NCBI GenBank assembly: GCA_963281255.1
Contig: OY725504.1
Coordinates: 2,356,001-2,420,000, forward strand
DNA from: Aphrocallistes beatrix
Taxonomy: Eukaryota; Porifera; Hexactinellida; Sceptrulophora; Aphrocallistidae
Direction: 5' to 3'
DNA: 64,000 nucleotides
The notes beneath the pieces are model-generated. The model made no database searches and had not been told where the DNA came from. It saw only the letters and a program-made list of their open reading frames with translations. This document shows positions 11,239 through 21,779 of this stretch, piece by piece (the first letter of the stretch is position 1; every line of letters starts with the position of its first letter). The position numbers and the translations under genes are program-made.

Positions 11239-12576
11239 CGGTGTGTCCCATAATTATTGAGACTACAGTCATTATTATGCAACCTTTGCGATTTTAGTAA
11301 ATATTCTTTTGCCACCTTATTTTTCTTTATAGGCCTATAATGTTGATTCGATTTATCGCTATGCAAATTTTTATTTCTATTTTAATTAAGTGTATTTTTA
11401 TTTTTACAAGACTTTCTAAATGATGACGTCATAATTATTACGTAAATCCTTTTCATCTTAGAATATTTGATATTAAACATTAGATGGATCAATTTAGCAA
11501 GCGGGAAGAAATCAGAATACTTCTTCAAGGTAGAAAACACACAGTAAATCAAATATCTAAAACCCTTGGTGTTGGCAGGGCGACTGTATTTCGTGTTCAG
11601 AAGACTCTCAACGAAGGAACAAGTTTACTCCACAAGAAAGGTGCAGGAAGGCCTGCTAGCCTTCGAAATTCTATAAAGCATAGTGTGGCGCGATTTGTTA
11701 GACATGATAAGAAAAAGTCAGTACGTGAAATTGTCAATGATCTAGAAAAGAAAAGTGATATCAAGGTGTCCAAGAGCACAGTTGGAAGATGCCTACAGAA
11801 AATGGACTATAGCAAGCCTTGGACAACTTCAGCTCCAATGTTAAGTGAAAAAAATCGACATTTACGTGTTGAGTGGGGAAAGAAAAATCAAAATATTCAC
11901 TGGTGCCATGCTGTGTTCGCGGATGAAGCGTCTTTCTGGCTGAAAGGTGGTAGAGTTAGACTGTGGACAAAGGGTAATCAGAAAGTCATCCAACCCACAA
12001 CAAAGCACTCCACCAAATTAAATATTTGGGCAGCTTTTTCGAGTATGGGGACCTTCCCGCTATGTTTTTTTAGACGGAATATGGACGCTACCTTCTTCGT
12101 CAACATATTGGAGTGGCATTTGATTGAACAAGCTCTAGTTTTTCATGGTGATAGGTGGTTTCTTATTCAGGATAATGACCCTAAGCATACCTCAAGGATC
12201 GCCAAAGCTTGGATGGAGAAAAATATGAAGAAAAATCAACGAGAATGGCCAAGTCAAAGTCCCGATCTTAACCCGATTGAGAATCTATTTGGTTGGATCA
12301 AACAAAAGCTGTATAGAGACAACTTCACTAGCCTGGTACAACTAGAAAAGAGAATCCAAGAAATTTGGGATTCCATCACCCCGGAGTTTTTAGCTCCATA
12401 CTACAAATCAATGCGTCATAGGTGTAGATTAGTGGTGGAGAACAATGAATGCTTCAAAGATAGATTATTAAATGTAAACAAAACTTTCTTAGATTTATTT
12501 GTTAAAACATTCATATATTTATCGTGGGGCAAAATATCGTCGTTTATGTTAGTCTCAATAATTATGGGACATACTG
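11239..12576 (+). mobile_element. Tc1/mariner element, DD35E type, copy 1
   Basis: Terminal inverted repeats CGGTGTGTCCCATAATTATT and its mirror ending CATACTG lie just inside TA dinucleotides (11237-11238 and 12577-12578). The 1338-bp element carries one transposase gene. A near-identical copy lies inverted at 52941-54177, differing in length by a 97-bp deletion plus a 4-bp indel. Confidence 0.93.
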
Positions 12577-12674
12577 TATATATACCAACCCATAACTTAC
12601 CCATTATTCAATCCTTGTATTTACTCTTGACGAAGTTTTTGGAATATCCCAGAAGAGTAATTGGGAATACGTGA
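11484..12674 (+). CDS. Tc1-like DDE transposase (DD35E by hand count)
   Basis: This is a 396-residue open frame. Residues 1-110 hold paired helix-turn-helix motifs (KTLGVGRATVFRVQ) and the linker HKKGAGRPAS. The catalytic triad is D in HAVFADEAS, D in IQDNDPKHTS and E in SPDLNPIENLF. I count 35 residues between the last two, against 34 in Tc1. Compared with copy 2, a net 4-bp gain just after 12446 (VENN) shifts the frame. The last ~75 residues are therefore read through the terminal repeat into flanking DNA, and the ancestral protein was probably about 327 residues. The extension is past the catalytic core, so activity is uncertain. Confidence 0.9.
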   Translation: MDQFSKREEIRILLQGRKHTVNQISKTLGVGRATVFRVQKTLNEGTSLLHKKGAGRPASLRNSIKHSVARFVRHDKKKSVREIVNDLEKKSDIKVSKSTVGRCLQKMDYSKPWTTSAPMLSEKNRHLRVEWGKKNQNIHWCHAVFADEASFWLKGGRVRLWTKGNQKVIQPTTKHSTKLNIWAAFSSMGTFPLCFFRRNMDATFFVNILEWHLIEQALVFHGDRWFLIQDNDPKHTSRIAKAWMEKNMKKNQREWPSQSPDLNPIENLFGWIKQKLYRDNFTSLVQLEKRIQEIWDSITPEFLAPYYKSMRHRCRLVVENNECFKDRLLNVNKTFLDLFVKTFIYLSWGKISSFMLVSIIMGHTVYIPTHNLPIIQSLYLLLTKFLEYPRRVIGNT

Positions 12675-13046
12675 GGTTGAAATTTACGGGTCATCAACAC
12701 AACAACGAATAGGTTATTAGTCAATTCTCCAAAACATACAAGTTCATCACTTTCTTGATTATGAAAATTGTGCTGTTACACTATCGTTGCGATGGGCCAT
12801 AATTATCTATTCAACAATTGGGTTCAGCCATTGATCCATTCTCAACTAAGAATAAGCATAAATATGCTCGAGAAGTCCCCAGAACCCCTAAAAATCGCTC
12901 GCGGAACCCCAGTTGAAAATCACTATTAATTAATTAACATCTCAAAATGTTTTTCCAGAAAGTGGTAGAACAGGGGGGAAATAGTATAATGGGCTCTGTC
13001 AAGAGTAAACTTCTTGTTTGACATAATAAATCGTATACAGAGATAG
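12675..13046. other. Unassigned AT-rich DNA
   Basis: Nothing recognised. It separates the Tc1 element from an inverted family A copy. Confidence 0.45.
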
Positions 13047-13921
13047 CACGCCTTAAGGTTGGCGTTTCCTATAATAGCTAACTTGTGACTTTTTCAACCG
13101 ATTCATTTAATTTTTTCATTGCTTTGAATCGCAGAGTTATCTGCAAAACTGCATTAACAATTGGCAAATAATTTTTTTTAAATTGGTCATTTTACAAGGA
13201 AGAAATCGGACACAATATGCTTACAACCCTTTAGAAAATTTTCAAATTATTTCATAAATGCGTGATCTATCAAATGTACAGCAGGGCTGGGGTTGGTTAT
13301 CCGATTTTATGGTTCGGTTATTTTAGTTTCCTCCAGGGCGGTTAACCGGTTAACCGATACTGATATTAATTGGTTGAAGTATGGATTTTAGACTAAGCTT
13401 TAATCTGGCATTGAAAAAATTGATAATTTTCAGTGGTCTCGAAATATACTTTGTGGTTAGAAAATAGGAATTCTATTACATTAAAATATTTTTAGAAGTA
13501 AATTCTTGAATCTCCTTCGAAAAACAAAGAAATTAGTGTGAATATTTAGAAAATAAAGCAGATCGGCAGCAACTTATAGCAGTATTTGGCTTCAAAATAT
13601 GTTATTTCAAAAATTTTCAACTTCAAAATTGTGAAAACTGGTCATTCATCCTTGGCGACCCAAAATTAACCCCATCCGATAGTATCCGCCGGATTCCTAA
13701 ATCTATAACTTCTATCAAACATGCCAGATTATCATTTGAATTCTAAATTCGTATCCAGCATTGAATTTCCAGCAATTTGATATACTAACTAGTACATATA
13801 TATATTGACAATATTTGGAGAATTTTTTGGTTGTCCATGTCTACAACGGCCAGGTATTTTTTCACATTCCTGGCCGTTGCTAGGAAGCCGCGGCAAAAAA
13901 TTTCTACAAATGTGGTCAATA
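13047..13921 (-). repeat. Repeat family A, inverted, with a nested insertion
   Basis: TTAAGGTTGGCGTTTCCTAT opens the inverted copy. It breaks off at about 13280 and resumes at about 13570, ending with the foldback part (13720-13921). The nested segment of about 290 bp starts with GGTTGGTTATCCG and is related to 18600-18665 plus 19170-19229. Confidence 0.7.
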
Positions 13922-14220
13922 TCCTTATATTAAAACTCGATTAATCTATATGTGTGTATGTGTGTATATGTTGCAGTGTAAATGCGAAACTGGTGGATTC
14001 GCGAATACACTGAATAGTTGGTGGACTCGCGAAAACACCGGTGCAAATGCGAAATTCGGTGCTTTTTCGTGCGATATCGATTATATTAGTAGGAGATACG
14101 TATTTAGAGATGTTATCTCCCATATAATTAATCAAGGGTGACCACAGGCGACCAAAGGGAGCCTCCGGCGGACACAAAATGTCCGCCATCCGCGCAGCGC
14201 AAGCAAGCGAAGCGCGCTTG
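13922..14220 (+). mobile_element. Helitron-like repeat with substituted interior
   Basis: The family 5' end (TCCTTATATTAAAACTCG) and the full GC-rich 3' end (to GCGCGCTTG at 14220) are present. The middle is replaced by about 90 bp containing short repeats of TGGTGGA(T/C)TCGCGAA. Confidence 0.8.
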
Positions 14221-14620
14221 TATGCACTACCCGGACAAAAGTATTCGACCACCACGAAAACTTCCATACAAATAGTATTAAATTAGATCTATTAAAAATG
14301 CAACATGTCCTTAAACAGTAGAAAATACTCTATTTTTTAGCTCAAATTCGTAATCTACACATTCTAATTGCTCATAATTGAGAGTCTCAACTCAATCACT
14401 TATTCTTATGTAGAAAACTATCAACCTATGCCACTTTGTGTCACTAAAAGCCATCATATATAATAGCCGTGACTTGGGACAAGCATCAAGTAGCAAATGT
14501 TGATATTTCTCAACTTGGGAGTTAGTAATTAAGCTGAGGCTATCAATTATGAGTAATTAGAATGTGTAGTTTACGAATTTGAAATAAAAAATAGAGTATT
14601 CCTTACAGTTTGAGTACATA

Positions 14621-15265
14621 CAGTACACCCTCGGTTATCCGAACACCTCCGTTTGTTAGTTCAAAGATTGGTGTTCGGATAAGTGAAATCGTTCGGATAA
14701 GCGAAATACGTATTTTACGCTCTTAAATGCACATGTACCAACTTAGATGTTATTAAATAAAGTATTATGATTTGAATACTACTTACACGTATGTATAGCC
14801 AAACAAATTGACAATGCTACGCACAATTTTGGAACATACATTTTTAAGGAATTGATTTATTAAACATTATTTCAGTTATCCGAACACATATTTCAGTTAT
14901 CCGAACACATCATTTCAGTTATCCGAACACATCATTTCAGTTATCCGAACACATTATTTCAGTTATCCGAACACATTATTTCAGTTATCCGAACACATCA
15001 TTTCAGTTATCCGAACACATCATTTCAGTAATCCGAACACACCATTTCAGTTATCCGAACACATTATTTCAGTTATCCGAACACATCATTTCAGTTATCC
15101 GAACACATCATTTCAGTTATCCGAACACATTATTTCAGTTATCCGAACACATCATTTTCACAAATTCGATTGAAAAGTATTTGATAAAATGAGTGGTACT
15201 CAAACACACTGTTCGGATAATCGAGGTGTCGGATAATCGAGGTTCGGATAATCGAGGGTCTACTG
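14621..15265. mobile_element. Pogo/Tigger-type MITE with internal tandem array
   Basis: The left end CAGTACACCCTCGGTTATCC and right end CGAGGGTCTACTG are inverted, each next to TA (14619-14620 and 15266-15267). Near the right end GGATAATCGAGG recurs. About 45 percent of the element is a 22-bp array. No transposase gene is present. Confidence 0.85.
14869..15153. repeat. Thirteen-copy 22-bp tandem array
   Basis: The unit ATTTCAGTTATCCGAACACA plus two variable bases is repeated 13 times with very few changes (one copy has AAT for TAT; the first unit is 21 bp). Its core, TTATCCGAACAC, is identical to part of the terminal repeat of the surrounding MITE. Confidence 0.95.
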
Positions 15266-15349
15266 TATTCCTTTATGAATATACCCACTTTAATAATATT
15301 TGTATCGAGGTTTCTGTGGGGGTCGAATACTTTTGTCCGGGCACTGTAT

Positions 15350-15650
15350 CTCAAATTGCTGGAAATTTAGTGCTGAGCCGAATTCAGCATCAAAATGATG
15401 ATCTGGCATGGTTAAAGATATGAGACATTCCACTTCAAAAATGTGTCCTTTTTTGGGTGACACCGGGTGGTACAAGTGGCTCTAAGTGGCGAAATATTGT
15501 CATTGAAATTCCAAAAATCGAAATTAATTTTTAGAACCCCTTTAGTGTTCCAAAAATGATTAAAAAGGACTTTTGGCAACTTTGGATAAAAAACAAAATG
15601 CCACTAGGAAATGCCAACCTTATTTGCCTTTCCTAGTGGCATTTTGTTTT
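15350..15650. repeat. Fragment of repeat family A (inverted outer part)
   Basis: 15354-15540 matches 5460-5650 in reverse complement. At 15600-15680 a short palindromic region repeats CTTTCCTAGTGGCATTTT twice and holds GGAAATGCCAACCTTA, the family A end. Confidence 0.6.
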
Positions 15651-15703
15651 TGCTGGCCTTTCCTAGTGGCATTTTATTTTTGGTTCTAAGGTTCCCATAC
15701 ATA

Positions 15704-16226
15704 TCCTTCCTATTAAAACTCGATTAATGTTTGTTTGTTTGTTTGTGTATATATATCTATATATAATTCTATAATGAATTGATTGAAGAAACTATCAGGC
15801 ACAGAAAGCTGATTTTTGGCATGTAGGAGACGAAAATGTCGACTCATCATGGAATTATGACGTCATTGTCACCTTTTTATAATTGGAAATTTCAGTTTTT
15901 CAACCATAACTCAGCCATTTTAGGTGATAGAATGCTGAAATTTTAATAGAATGTCTATATTAATATATCTCACCAATGATTCAACTATCATCAAAAAATG
16001 ATGACTCATCACTCCGTTATTACGTCATCATTACACATTTTAAATTCTAAAAATTGACAAATTTGGTGATTTTTCGTGCAATATCGATTATAACAGTATT
16101 ATAGACGTATTTAGAGATGTTATCTCCTGTATAAATAATAATAGTAACCCCATGCGCCCGCAGTGCGCCTCTGGCGGACACAGAGTGTCCGCCAGCTGCA
16201 CAGCGCAAGCAAGCGAAGTGCGCTTG
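15704..16226 (+). mobile_element. Helitron-like repeat, near full length
   Basis: A good reference copy. The 5' end TCCTTCCTATTAAAACTCG comes first, then a GTTTGTTTGTTTGTG stretch, the internal blocks, and a GC-rich 3' end from about 16145 to CTTG at 16226. The flanking bases are A and T, the junction expected of Helitrons. Confidence 0.8.
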
Positions 16227-16234
16227 TAGATATA

Positions 16235-16976
16235 TATATTAGACACATTTGGAGAATTATTTTGGCTATCAACGGCCAAGAATTTGAAAAAATTCCTGGC
16301 CGTTGTTAGCCACGACCTACCAAAATTCTCCAAATATGGTCAATATATATATCAAACTGCTAGAAATTCAATGCAGGAGACGAATTCAGAATTCAAATGA
16401 TGATATCACATTGTTCAAAGAAGTTATTGATCTGGGATTCCGGCGGATACTATTGAATGTGGTTATTTTTGAGTGTCCAGTCATCAATGACCAGTTCTTC
16501 ACACTTTTGATGGTGAAAATTTTTGATATACCATTTTGATGCAAAGTACTGCTATAAGTTGTCGAATAAGGATATTTGCATGTTATTTACTATCCTAAAG
16601 CAGTTAAAACTAATGGAAATTGATGGACATATATAAATATTTTCTAAATTTCTATTTTCTAAGAATCTTTTTTTAGCAATTTTAAAGGTGATAAATTTTT
16701 GTAAAATCAACATAGGGGCGACAACTCAACTATTAGATAGATAATCCATTTATGAACGAATTTGAAAAGTTCCAATAGGATTGTAAGCATATTGTGTCCG
16801 ATTTCTTCCTTGTAGATTGGCTAATTTTTTTCAAAAAAATTTTATCAGTTGAATTTTTCGATTATTAATGCAGTTTTGCAGATAACTCTGCGATTCAAAG
16901 CTAAACTGAAAAAATTTAAATGAATCGGTTGGAAAAGTCAAAAGTTAGCTATTATAGGAAAGGCCAACCTTAAAGT
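16235..16976 (+). repeat. Repeat family A
   Basis: A shortened foldback (16240-16400) is followed by the same body as 5860-6575, ending GGCCAACCTTAA at 16976. Confidence 0.75.
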
Positions 16977-17686
16977 TTGCTAAACGAGAAGTGGCACCGC
17001 ACCCACATGTAACATTGCCCAACCTTGCTCGAACGCTAATAATGAATACAATAGGAAATCTTTAACTTAAACCCAATTGGAAGTCAATTCTGATTGAGAT
17101 GTACATTTTTTTTGCAAAATTTTCATTTTATGGGATAATTTGAATAATTCTATATATCATTATTCCAGTACTACAGTATTAGATCCTGATAAAAAAGTAT
17201 TAGATAGTACTCATCAAACGTGACTATATTTTCACCCTACACTTTATACTCACCGTTGTTGCTAGGCAGAATGGAATCACACAATATTCTTACACAAATA
17301 TCTGTTTTCGACTAAGTACACCAGTGGACACTACCTAACTACCATAGTTTGATGGCGGCTGTACTCACAGTTCACACTATTTTTAATTGTAATACTATCA
17401 AGGAATGAATTTGAAATCAAGTTTCGATTTTAAATTTTGCACAATCACTATCAAAGCCATCTTTAAATAGTAAAATTGGCTGGGTAACATACAAAGTAAG
17501 ACTCAAAATCTAAGTACTATGCAGAATGCGATTGCATTGTGTTATAATAAATAATGGATTAGATAGTATCAGTCAGTATTTTAGGATTTTGTATATAATT
17601 TGTCTATAACATGAGGAGAGGTGTAACCTCGTTCAAACTCAACCGATTTGTATTCTCTTTGCTTCATTCCGTTCCTGAAGTTCTAT
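16977..17686. other. Unassigned DNA upstream of Spt16
   Basis: I found no gene, repeat match or clear promoter here. Distal 5' untranslated exons of Spt16 cannot be excluded. Confidence 0.4.
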
Positions 17687-17694
17687 CAAAAAGG

Positions 17695-18103
17695 CAGGGG
17701 CGGCACATCCTCTCAAAAAGTGGTACGGCAGAATATTTGGCGCATATCTTCCAGTAGAGATTCAAAACTGGTGCGGCTGTGCCGTACCAGGTATTCAAAC
17801 TGGTGCGGCTGCGCCGTAGCAGGTGTTCAAAACTGTCCATTACTTTTAGACTCCCTAACTCATTGATCTACAACCATAATTAACACAGACAATTCAGTCT
17901 TTTACTTGCACTATATATTTTATATTGAAAAGTGATACGATTGGAATTTTCTTAAATCGTCGTCTATTTAGCATAACATTATGTATTAAGTTGCAATGAA
18001 TTGTTTTAATTAGAACATATTAGTAATAATACAGCAAAGCTGAGCCTTTCAGAAAAGTGGTACGGCGCTCGCCCCACCTGCCGTACCGGGTATGCCGTCC
18101 CTG
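17695..18103. mobile_element. hAT-type MITE with 8-bp target duplication
   Basis: CAGGGGCGGCA at 17695 is mirrored by TGCCGTCCCTG ending at 18103. The flanking octamers CAAAAAGG (17687-17694 and 18104-18111) are identical. The element holds inverted GGTACGGC-type repeats and no gene. It ends 175 bp before the Spt16 start codon, so it may lie in the promoter or 5' leader. Confidence 0.9.
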
Positions 18104-18277
18104 CAAAAAGGTATCATGGTGGCCCTCAAAATGTTGGGGTGTTGCAATTGTAACAAGGTTATATGATTGCAGCAGGGCACTTCTTTACTTCTAACTTATT
18201 ATTGATTCAGTATCTGTTGTTGTTTATATTTATATACTATTGTTGGAATCGTAATTAGTGGGTTCTTTTCTTTATCA

Positions 18278-18533
18278 ATGCCAACCGTTTCAGTGGATAA
18301 AGATTCGTTCAGCTCTCGCATAAGATGTTTTTTTGGGATGTGGTCATCCAACCCTGAATTATTCTCAAATGTTGACTGTATATCTGTTCCACTTGGTCCT
18401 GATGAACTAATGTATGCCAAATCCTCTTCATTATATACGTGGTTATTTGGATATGAAGTACCAGATAGTGTTCTTGTTTTATGTTTGAATAGAAAGTCAA
18501 ATCCTCCTTCTCCTTACATGCACTTCCTGTCTG
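18278..18533 (+). CDS. Spt16: FACT subunit SPT16, exon 1 (N-terminus)
   Basis: SPT16 is the large subunit of FACT, a nuclear histone chaperone for H2A-H2B and H3-H4 during transcription and replication. The ATG at 18278 starts MPTVSVDKDSFSSRI, collinear with the N-terminus of animal SPT16. NVDCISVPLG and YAKSSSLYTWLFGYEVPDSV follow, which are hallmark residues of its inactive aminopeptidase-like domain. The exon ends within a Gly codon before GGTTGG (donor GT at 18534). Joined to exon 2 this gives FLSG-RKKIDFV, matching the animal pattern FMAS-KKKVEFL. About eight extra residues precede this junction compared with the human protein. Confidence 0.9.
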
Positions 18534-18599
18534 GTTGGTTATTAAGTAACATTGTTAAATCATTGTTTTAAATCAGCGATACTTTTAATAAACAATACA

Positions 18600-19229
18600 G
18601 GGCAGGGGTTAGTTAACCGATTTTTGGGATCGGTTATTTTGGTTTCCTCCTAGGACAGTTAAGGTTATCCTTTCTATAATAGCTAACTTTTAACTTTTTC
18701 AGTGCAGATTTGAATCGTAGTTATCTGCAAAACTGCATTAATAATTGAAACAATTCAACAGACAAAAAAATTTATTTAAAAAATTGGTCATTTTACTAGG
18801 AAGAAATCAGACACAATATGCTTATAACCCTGTAGAAAATTTTAAAATTCTTTCGTAAATGTGTGATCTATCAAATGAACAGACAGTTTTTTGAAATTTA
18901 GAAAATTGGTTAAAATTAACACTAAAACACCCGAGGAATTTATTTTTTAGTAATATTGACACTATTTTTTTCATAATTCTCTTTTTATTTGTAATATACA
19001 TATGTCTTCATTTTGTTCAACACTTCGAGATCTATTAAAAACCGTTGAGTTTTGGCTTCTATGTTGAATTTGCAATAAGTGATCACACTTTATAAGTGCT
19101 GAAAAAAAGTCTGATAATAGGATTTAAAAATATTTAGATTTATTACTCAATTTCAATTAGGTTTAACTTAATTATCGATGTCAATATTAATTGGTAAAAA
19201 AATGATTTTTGGACTAATCTTTAATCTGC
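18600..19229. repeat. Nested repeats at the start of intron 1
   Basis: An inverted family A copy (18663-19170) is inserted into a second repeat (18600-18662 and 19171-19229) that also occurs at 13283-13450. A Harbinger element is inserted at 19230, so three insertions are stacked. Confidence 0.65.
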
Positions 19230-21032
19230 GGCCGTATTCACTAAGAACTTAAGACCGATCTTAAGATCGATCTTAGTGCTTAAGTCTTAAGTTCGATCTT
19301 AGGTCGTATTCACTAAGAATGGTATTCACTAAGATTTAAGTTCGATCTTAAGACCGAACTTTAAGCAACCTATGGAGGTGTCTTAAGTATTGGAATTGAT
19401 TCGATTTTCACTAATTACTCCATAAATGTTGTTCAAACTTACTTCTATCGAACATTTAATCTACCTTGATTGATATTAGACTTCAAATAAAATTTAAATA
19501 TTTTAAAAACATTTCTCCTTATTGTGTGTAACATCGCAACATGTATCACATGCTATATTCGTGGCAAATTCTTTTTGGATTTGTATGAATAAACAAACAT
19601 ACATTCTTTGATCATATAATAATTCCAATATGCACAATTATAGAGACAGGCTTTATATATTGATTCACATGACTGATAATAATCACTTTGATCCTATTTT
19701 CCTATTCACAATGATTTTTTCAGCAGTCTCTGACGTTTCAATCTATAATAGTCCCTCTGCTCTTCATCAACCTGCTGTAATGGAGGAAGTCTGCAGCCTT
19801 CAAGAGTTCGACCGAATCATCTTGCTCATCAACAGTTCGCCTTCTCTTCCGACTTTTCTTTGATGGCTTACGGGTATATATTGTCGGGATTTCAACTTCT
19901 GGAGACTCTAAAATTGGAGTATCTTCAAATTCAACAGGACCTGCAGCTGATACTGTTGATGCTATTGGAATTTCATTGTTCTCAGCTGGTGCTTTGAAAA
20001 AGATCAGCAGCACCTGTAATTCCGCTAAAAGCAAGGGTGTTTCGAAACATCTCTGTTACCCGATCTGCAGAGTCAGAAATACTTCTATCTGCTGATATAA
20101 TTGCATGTCCTCGTCTTCTACCTGTCCAGCAGTGTTTGTACCCCACACCAGTCTTTCTGGCTTCCTGTTTTTGTCAGCAGAATTCCTGAGCCTCTCAATA
20201 TCTCACCTGCTGATTCAATTTCATTAATGAGACTGCACTCTTCTTCTCTGGTCCAATTTGCTTTGCGGGATTTGTCCATTTGGTCTGGTATTGTTAATGC
20301 AAGTACTCCGCAGCAATTTATATACACGGGAGGACGCCGACTTACCATAACCACTAATGACACCAATTATTTTCGTAACACCAAATGACTCAGAAATTTT
20401 ACCGTCGATAGAGTTCAATTTATTGTGCTTCTCATATCCAGTGTTTATACTTTGTTTTAGAGAGGTTTTCATGTTACAATATATAAAGACACGTCGTTTA
20501 TATGTTTTGTTTAATATAATATTATGAATCCATGAGGTATAACTTGGGCTCTTTGATAGCTCTTCCTTTGATATTGACTAGTGTAGAATAATTATAGATT
20601 ACATGCATAAAACATTGAATTTTCATAATAGAATTCAAAGTTAAAACAAAGATTTTACCACAGATATGTAAGAGACTCACTAGCAGGCATTCCAGGCGGT
20701 ACAACTACATAGATAGAAGCTATGTCTTACAGGAGTGGGTTAATCAATCTTCTTTGCTCCTAATATTGACATTAATTGCCCCAATTTTGAACAAAAAAAA
20801 GAAATATAGTTTATTTTCACTAGATCAATAATAAATGACCACTTACCATTACAAATATTATAGTTCAGTTTTGTATTTGATTAGTATAATGCTATATTAT
20901 AATCATATTAATCCTAACGTTATTTCTAAGTTCTATCTTAAGATCGATCTTAACTAAGATCGATCTTAAGACTTAAGATCGATCTTAAGACTTAAGATCG
21001 ATCTTAGTGCTTAAGATCTTAGTGAATACGGC
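19230..21032 (-). mobile_element. PIF/Harbinger element with only the Myb-like gene
   Basis: GGCCGTATTCACTAAGA at 19230 is mirrored by TCTTAGTGAATACGGC ending at 21032. A 3-bp repeat TGC flanks it (19227-19229, 21033-21035), the duplication size of this superfamily. Both ends carry arrays of the palindrome TTAAGATCGATCTTAA. The only coding region is the Myb/SANT-like accessory protein. No DDE nuclease gene is seen, so the element is non-autonomous. Confidence 0.8.
19738..20279 (-). pseudogene. Harbinger Myb/SANT-like DNA-binding protein
   Basis: The probable start at 20279 gives MDKSRKANWTREEECSLI, the tryptophan-bearing first helix of a Myb/SANT-like domain, followed by INEIESAGEILRG. A frameshift near 20150 leads to GRRRGHAIISADRS. 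After another break the C-terminus (about 20034-19738) is acidic, then basic (RKPSKKSRKRRR), and ends in a short predicted helix. Harbinger elements use such a protein beside the nuclease for end binding and nuclear import. It is probably inactive as written. Confidence 0.65.
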
Positions 21033-21135
21033 TGCTGATATTAAAAATTTAATTATTTCTTTTTTTTCTCCAAATACTATATACTACAATATAAAATAGA
21101 ATTTATTTTGTGTTATCAAATATTTTGAAGTAATC

Positions 21136-21760
21136 CTTACTATTAAAACTTGATTAATGTGTATTTATATATATACAAGCGCGCTTCGCTTGCTTTAGCT
21201 GCGCGGCTGGCGGACACTGTCCGCCTGAGGCTCCCTTCGGTCGCCTGTGGTCACATTAGTTAATTATAAGGGAGATAACATCTCTAAATATGTCTATCTG
21301 AGTCGCCTGATTCTGTACAACGATATTACCGGAATCTGTCCTACGACCAAACTGTTCGGAATCTGTCCTACGACTATTTCGAGTTCGGAATCTGTCCTAC
21401 GCCTGAGTTCGGAATCTGTCCTACGACTATTTCGAGCTCGGAATCTGTCCTACGCCTGAGTTCGGAATCTGTCAGGGTTGCCGTGGGAATAGAATTTCAA
21501 AACTCATCCCCACAGGATATCAGTGGAAATACCCACAAAAACCCACAGAAAAAAAAAGAAAACCCACAGAAAAACCCACAAAACCCACTGGAAAACTCGG
21601 AATAATCGTAGGACAGATTCCGAACTCGAAATAGTCGTAGGACAGATTCCGAACTCAGGCGTAGGACAGATTCAGCGTTCCCGTCTATCTTAGTGATAAC
21701 TTATTAATTAAAATCGAAATCACACGAAAAATCACCAAATTCGCCAATTTTTTCTCAATA
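21136..21760 (-). mobile_element. Helitron-like repeat, inverted, split by a palindromic insertion
   Basis: 21138-21305 is the inverted 3' part. It is preceded by TCCTTACTATTAAAACTTG, so this copy has the 5' motif at its 3' side too. The internal part resumes at about 21683 (TCTATCTTAGTGATAAC). The gap holds the inverted array described next. Confidence 0.7.
21306..21682. repeat. Inverted arrays of GGAATCTGTCCTACG around a hAT-like core
   Basis: Six copies of GGAATCTGTC (five reading on to CTACG) lie at 21330-21470. Three inverted copies (CGTAGGACAGATTC) lie at 21615-21672. The core (21473-21600) begins CAGGGTTGCCGTGGG and has repeated ACCCACA motifs. This looks like a MITE with repeated subterminal binding sites; the class is uncertain. 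Confidence 0.7.
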
Positions 21761-21779
21761 TAGAAAGGCGTGCGAACAT

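Larger units (their letters stand above)
14225..15346. mobile_element. Mariner-type MITE, interrupted by a pogo MITE
   Basis: Ends CACTACCCGGACAAAAG (14225) and CTTTTGTCCGGGCACTG (15346) match the MITE at 8895-9371, which lacks the insertion. Removing 14621-15265 leaves a comparable ~475-bp unit. Confidence 0.8.

Noticed and set aside
14869-15153. CRISPR-like regular repeat
   Set aside because: It has no spacers: 22-bp units are contiguous, and the setting is a eukaryotic MITE.
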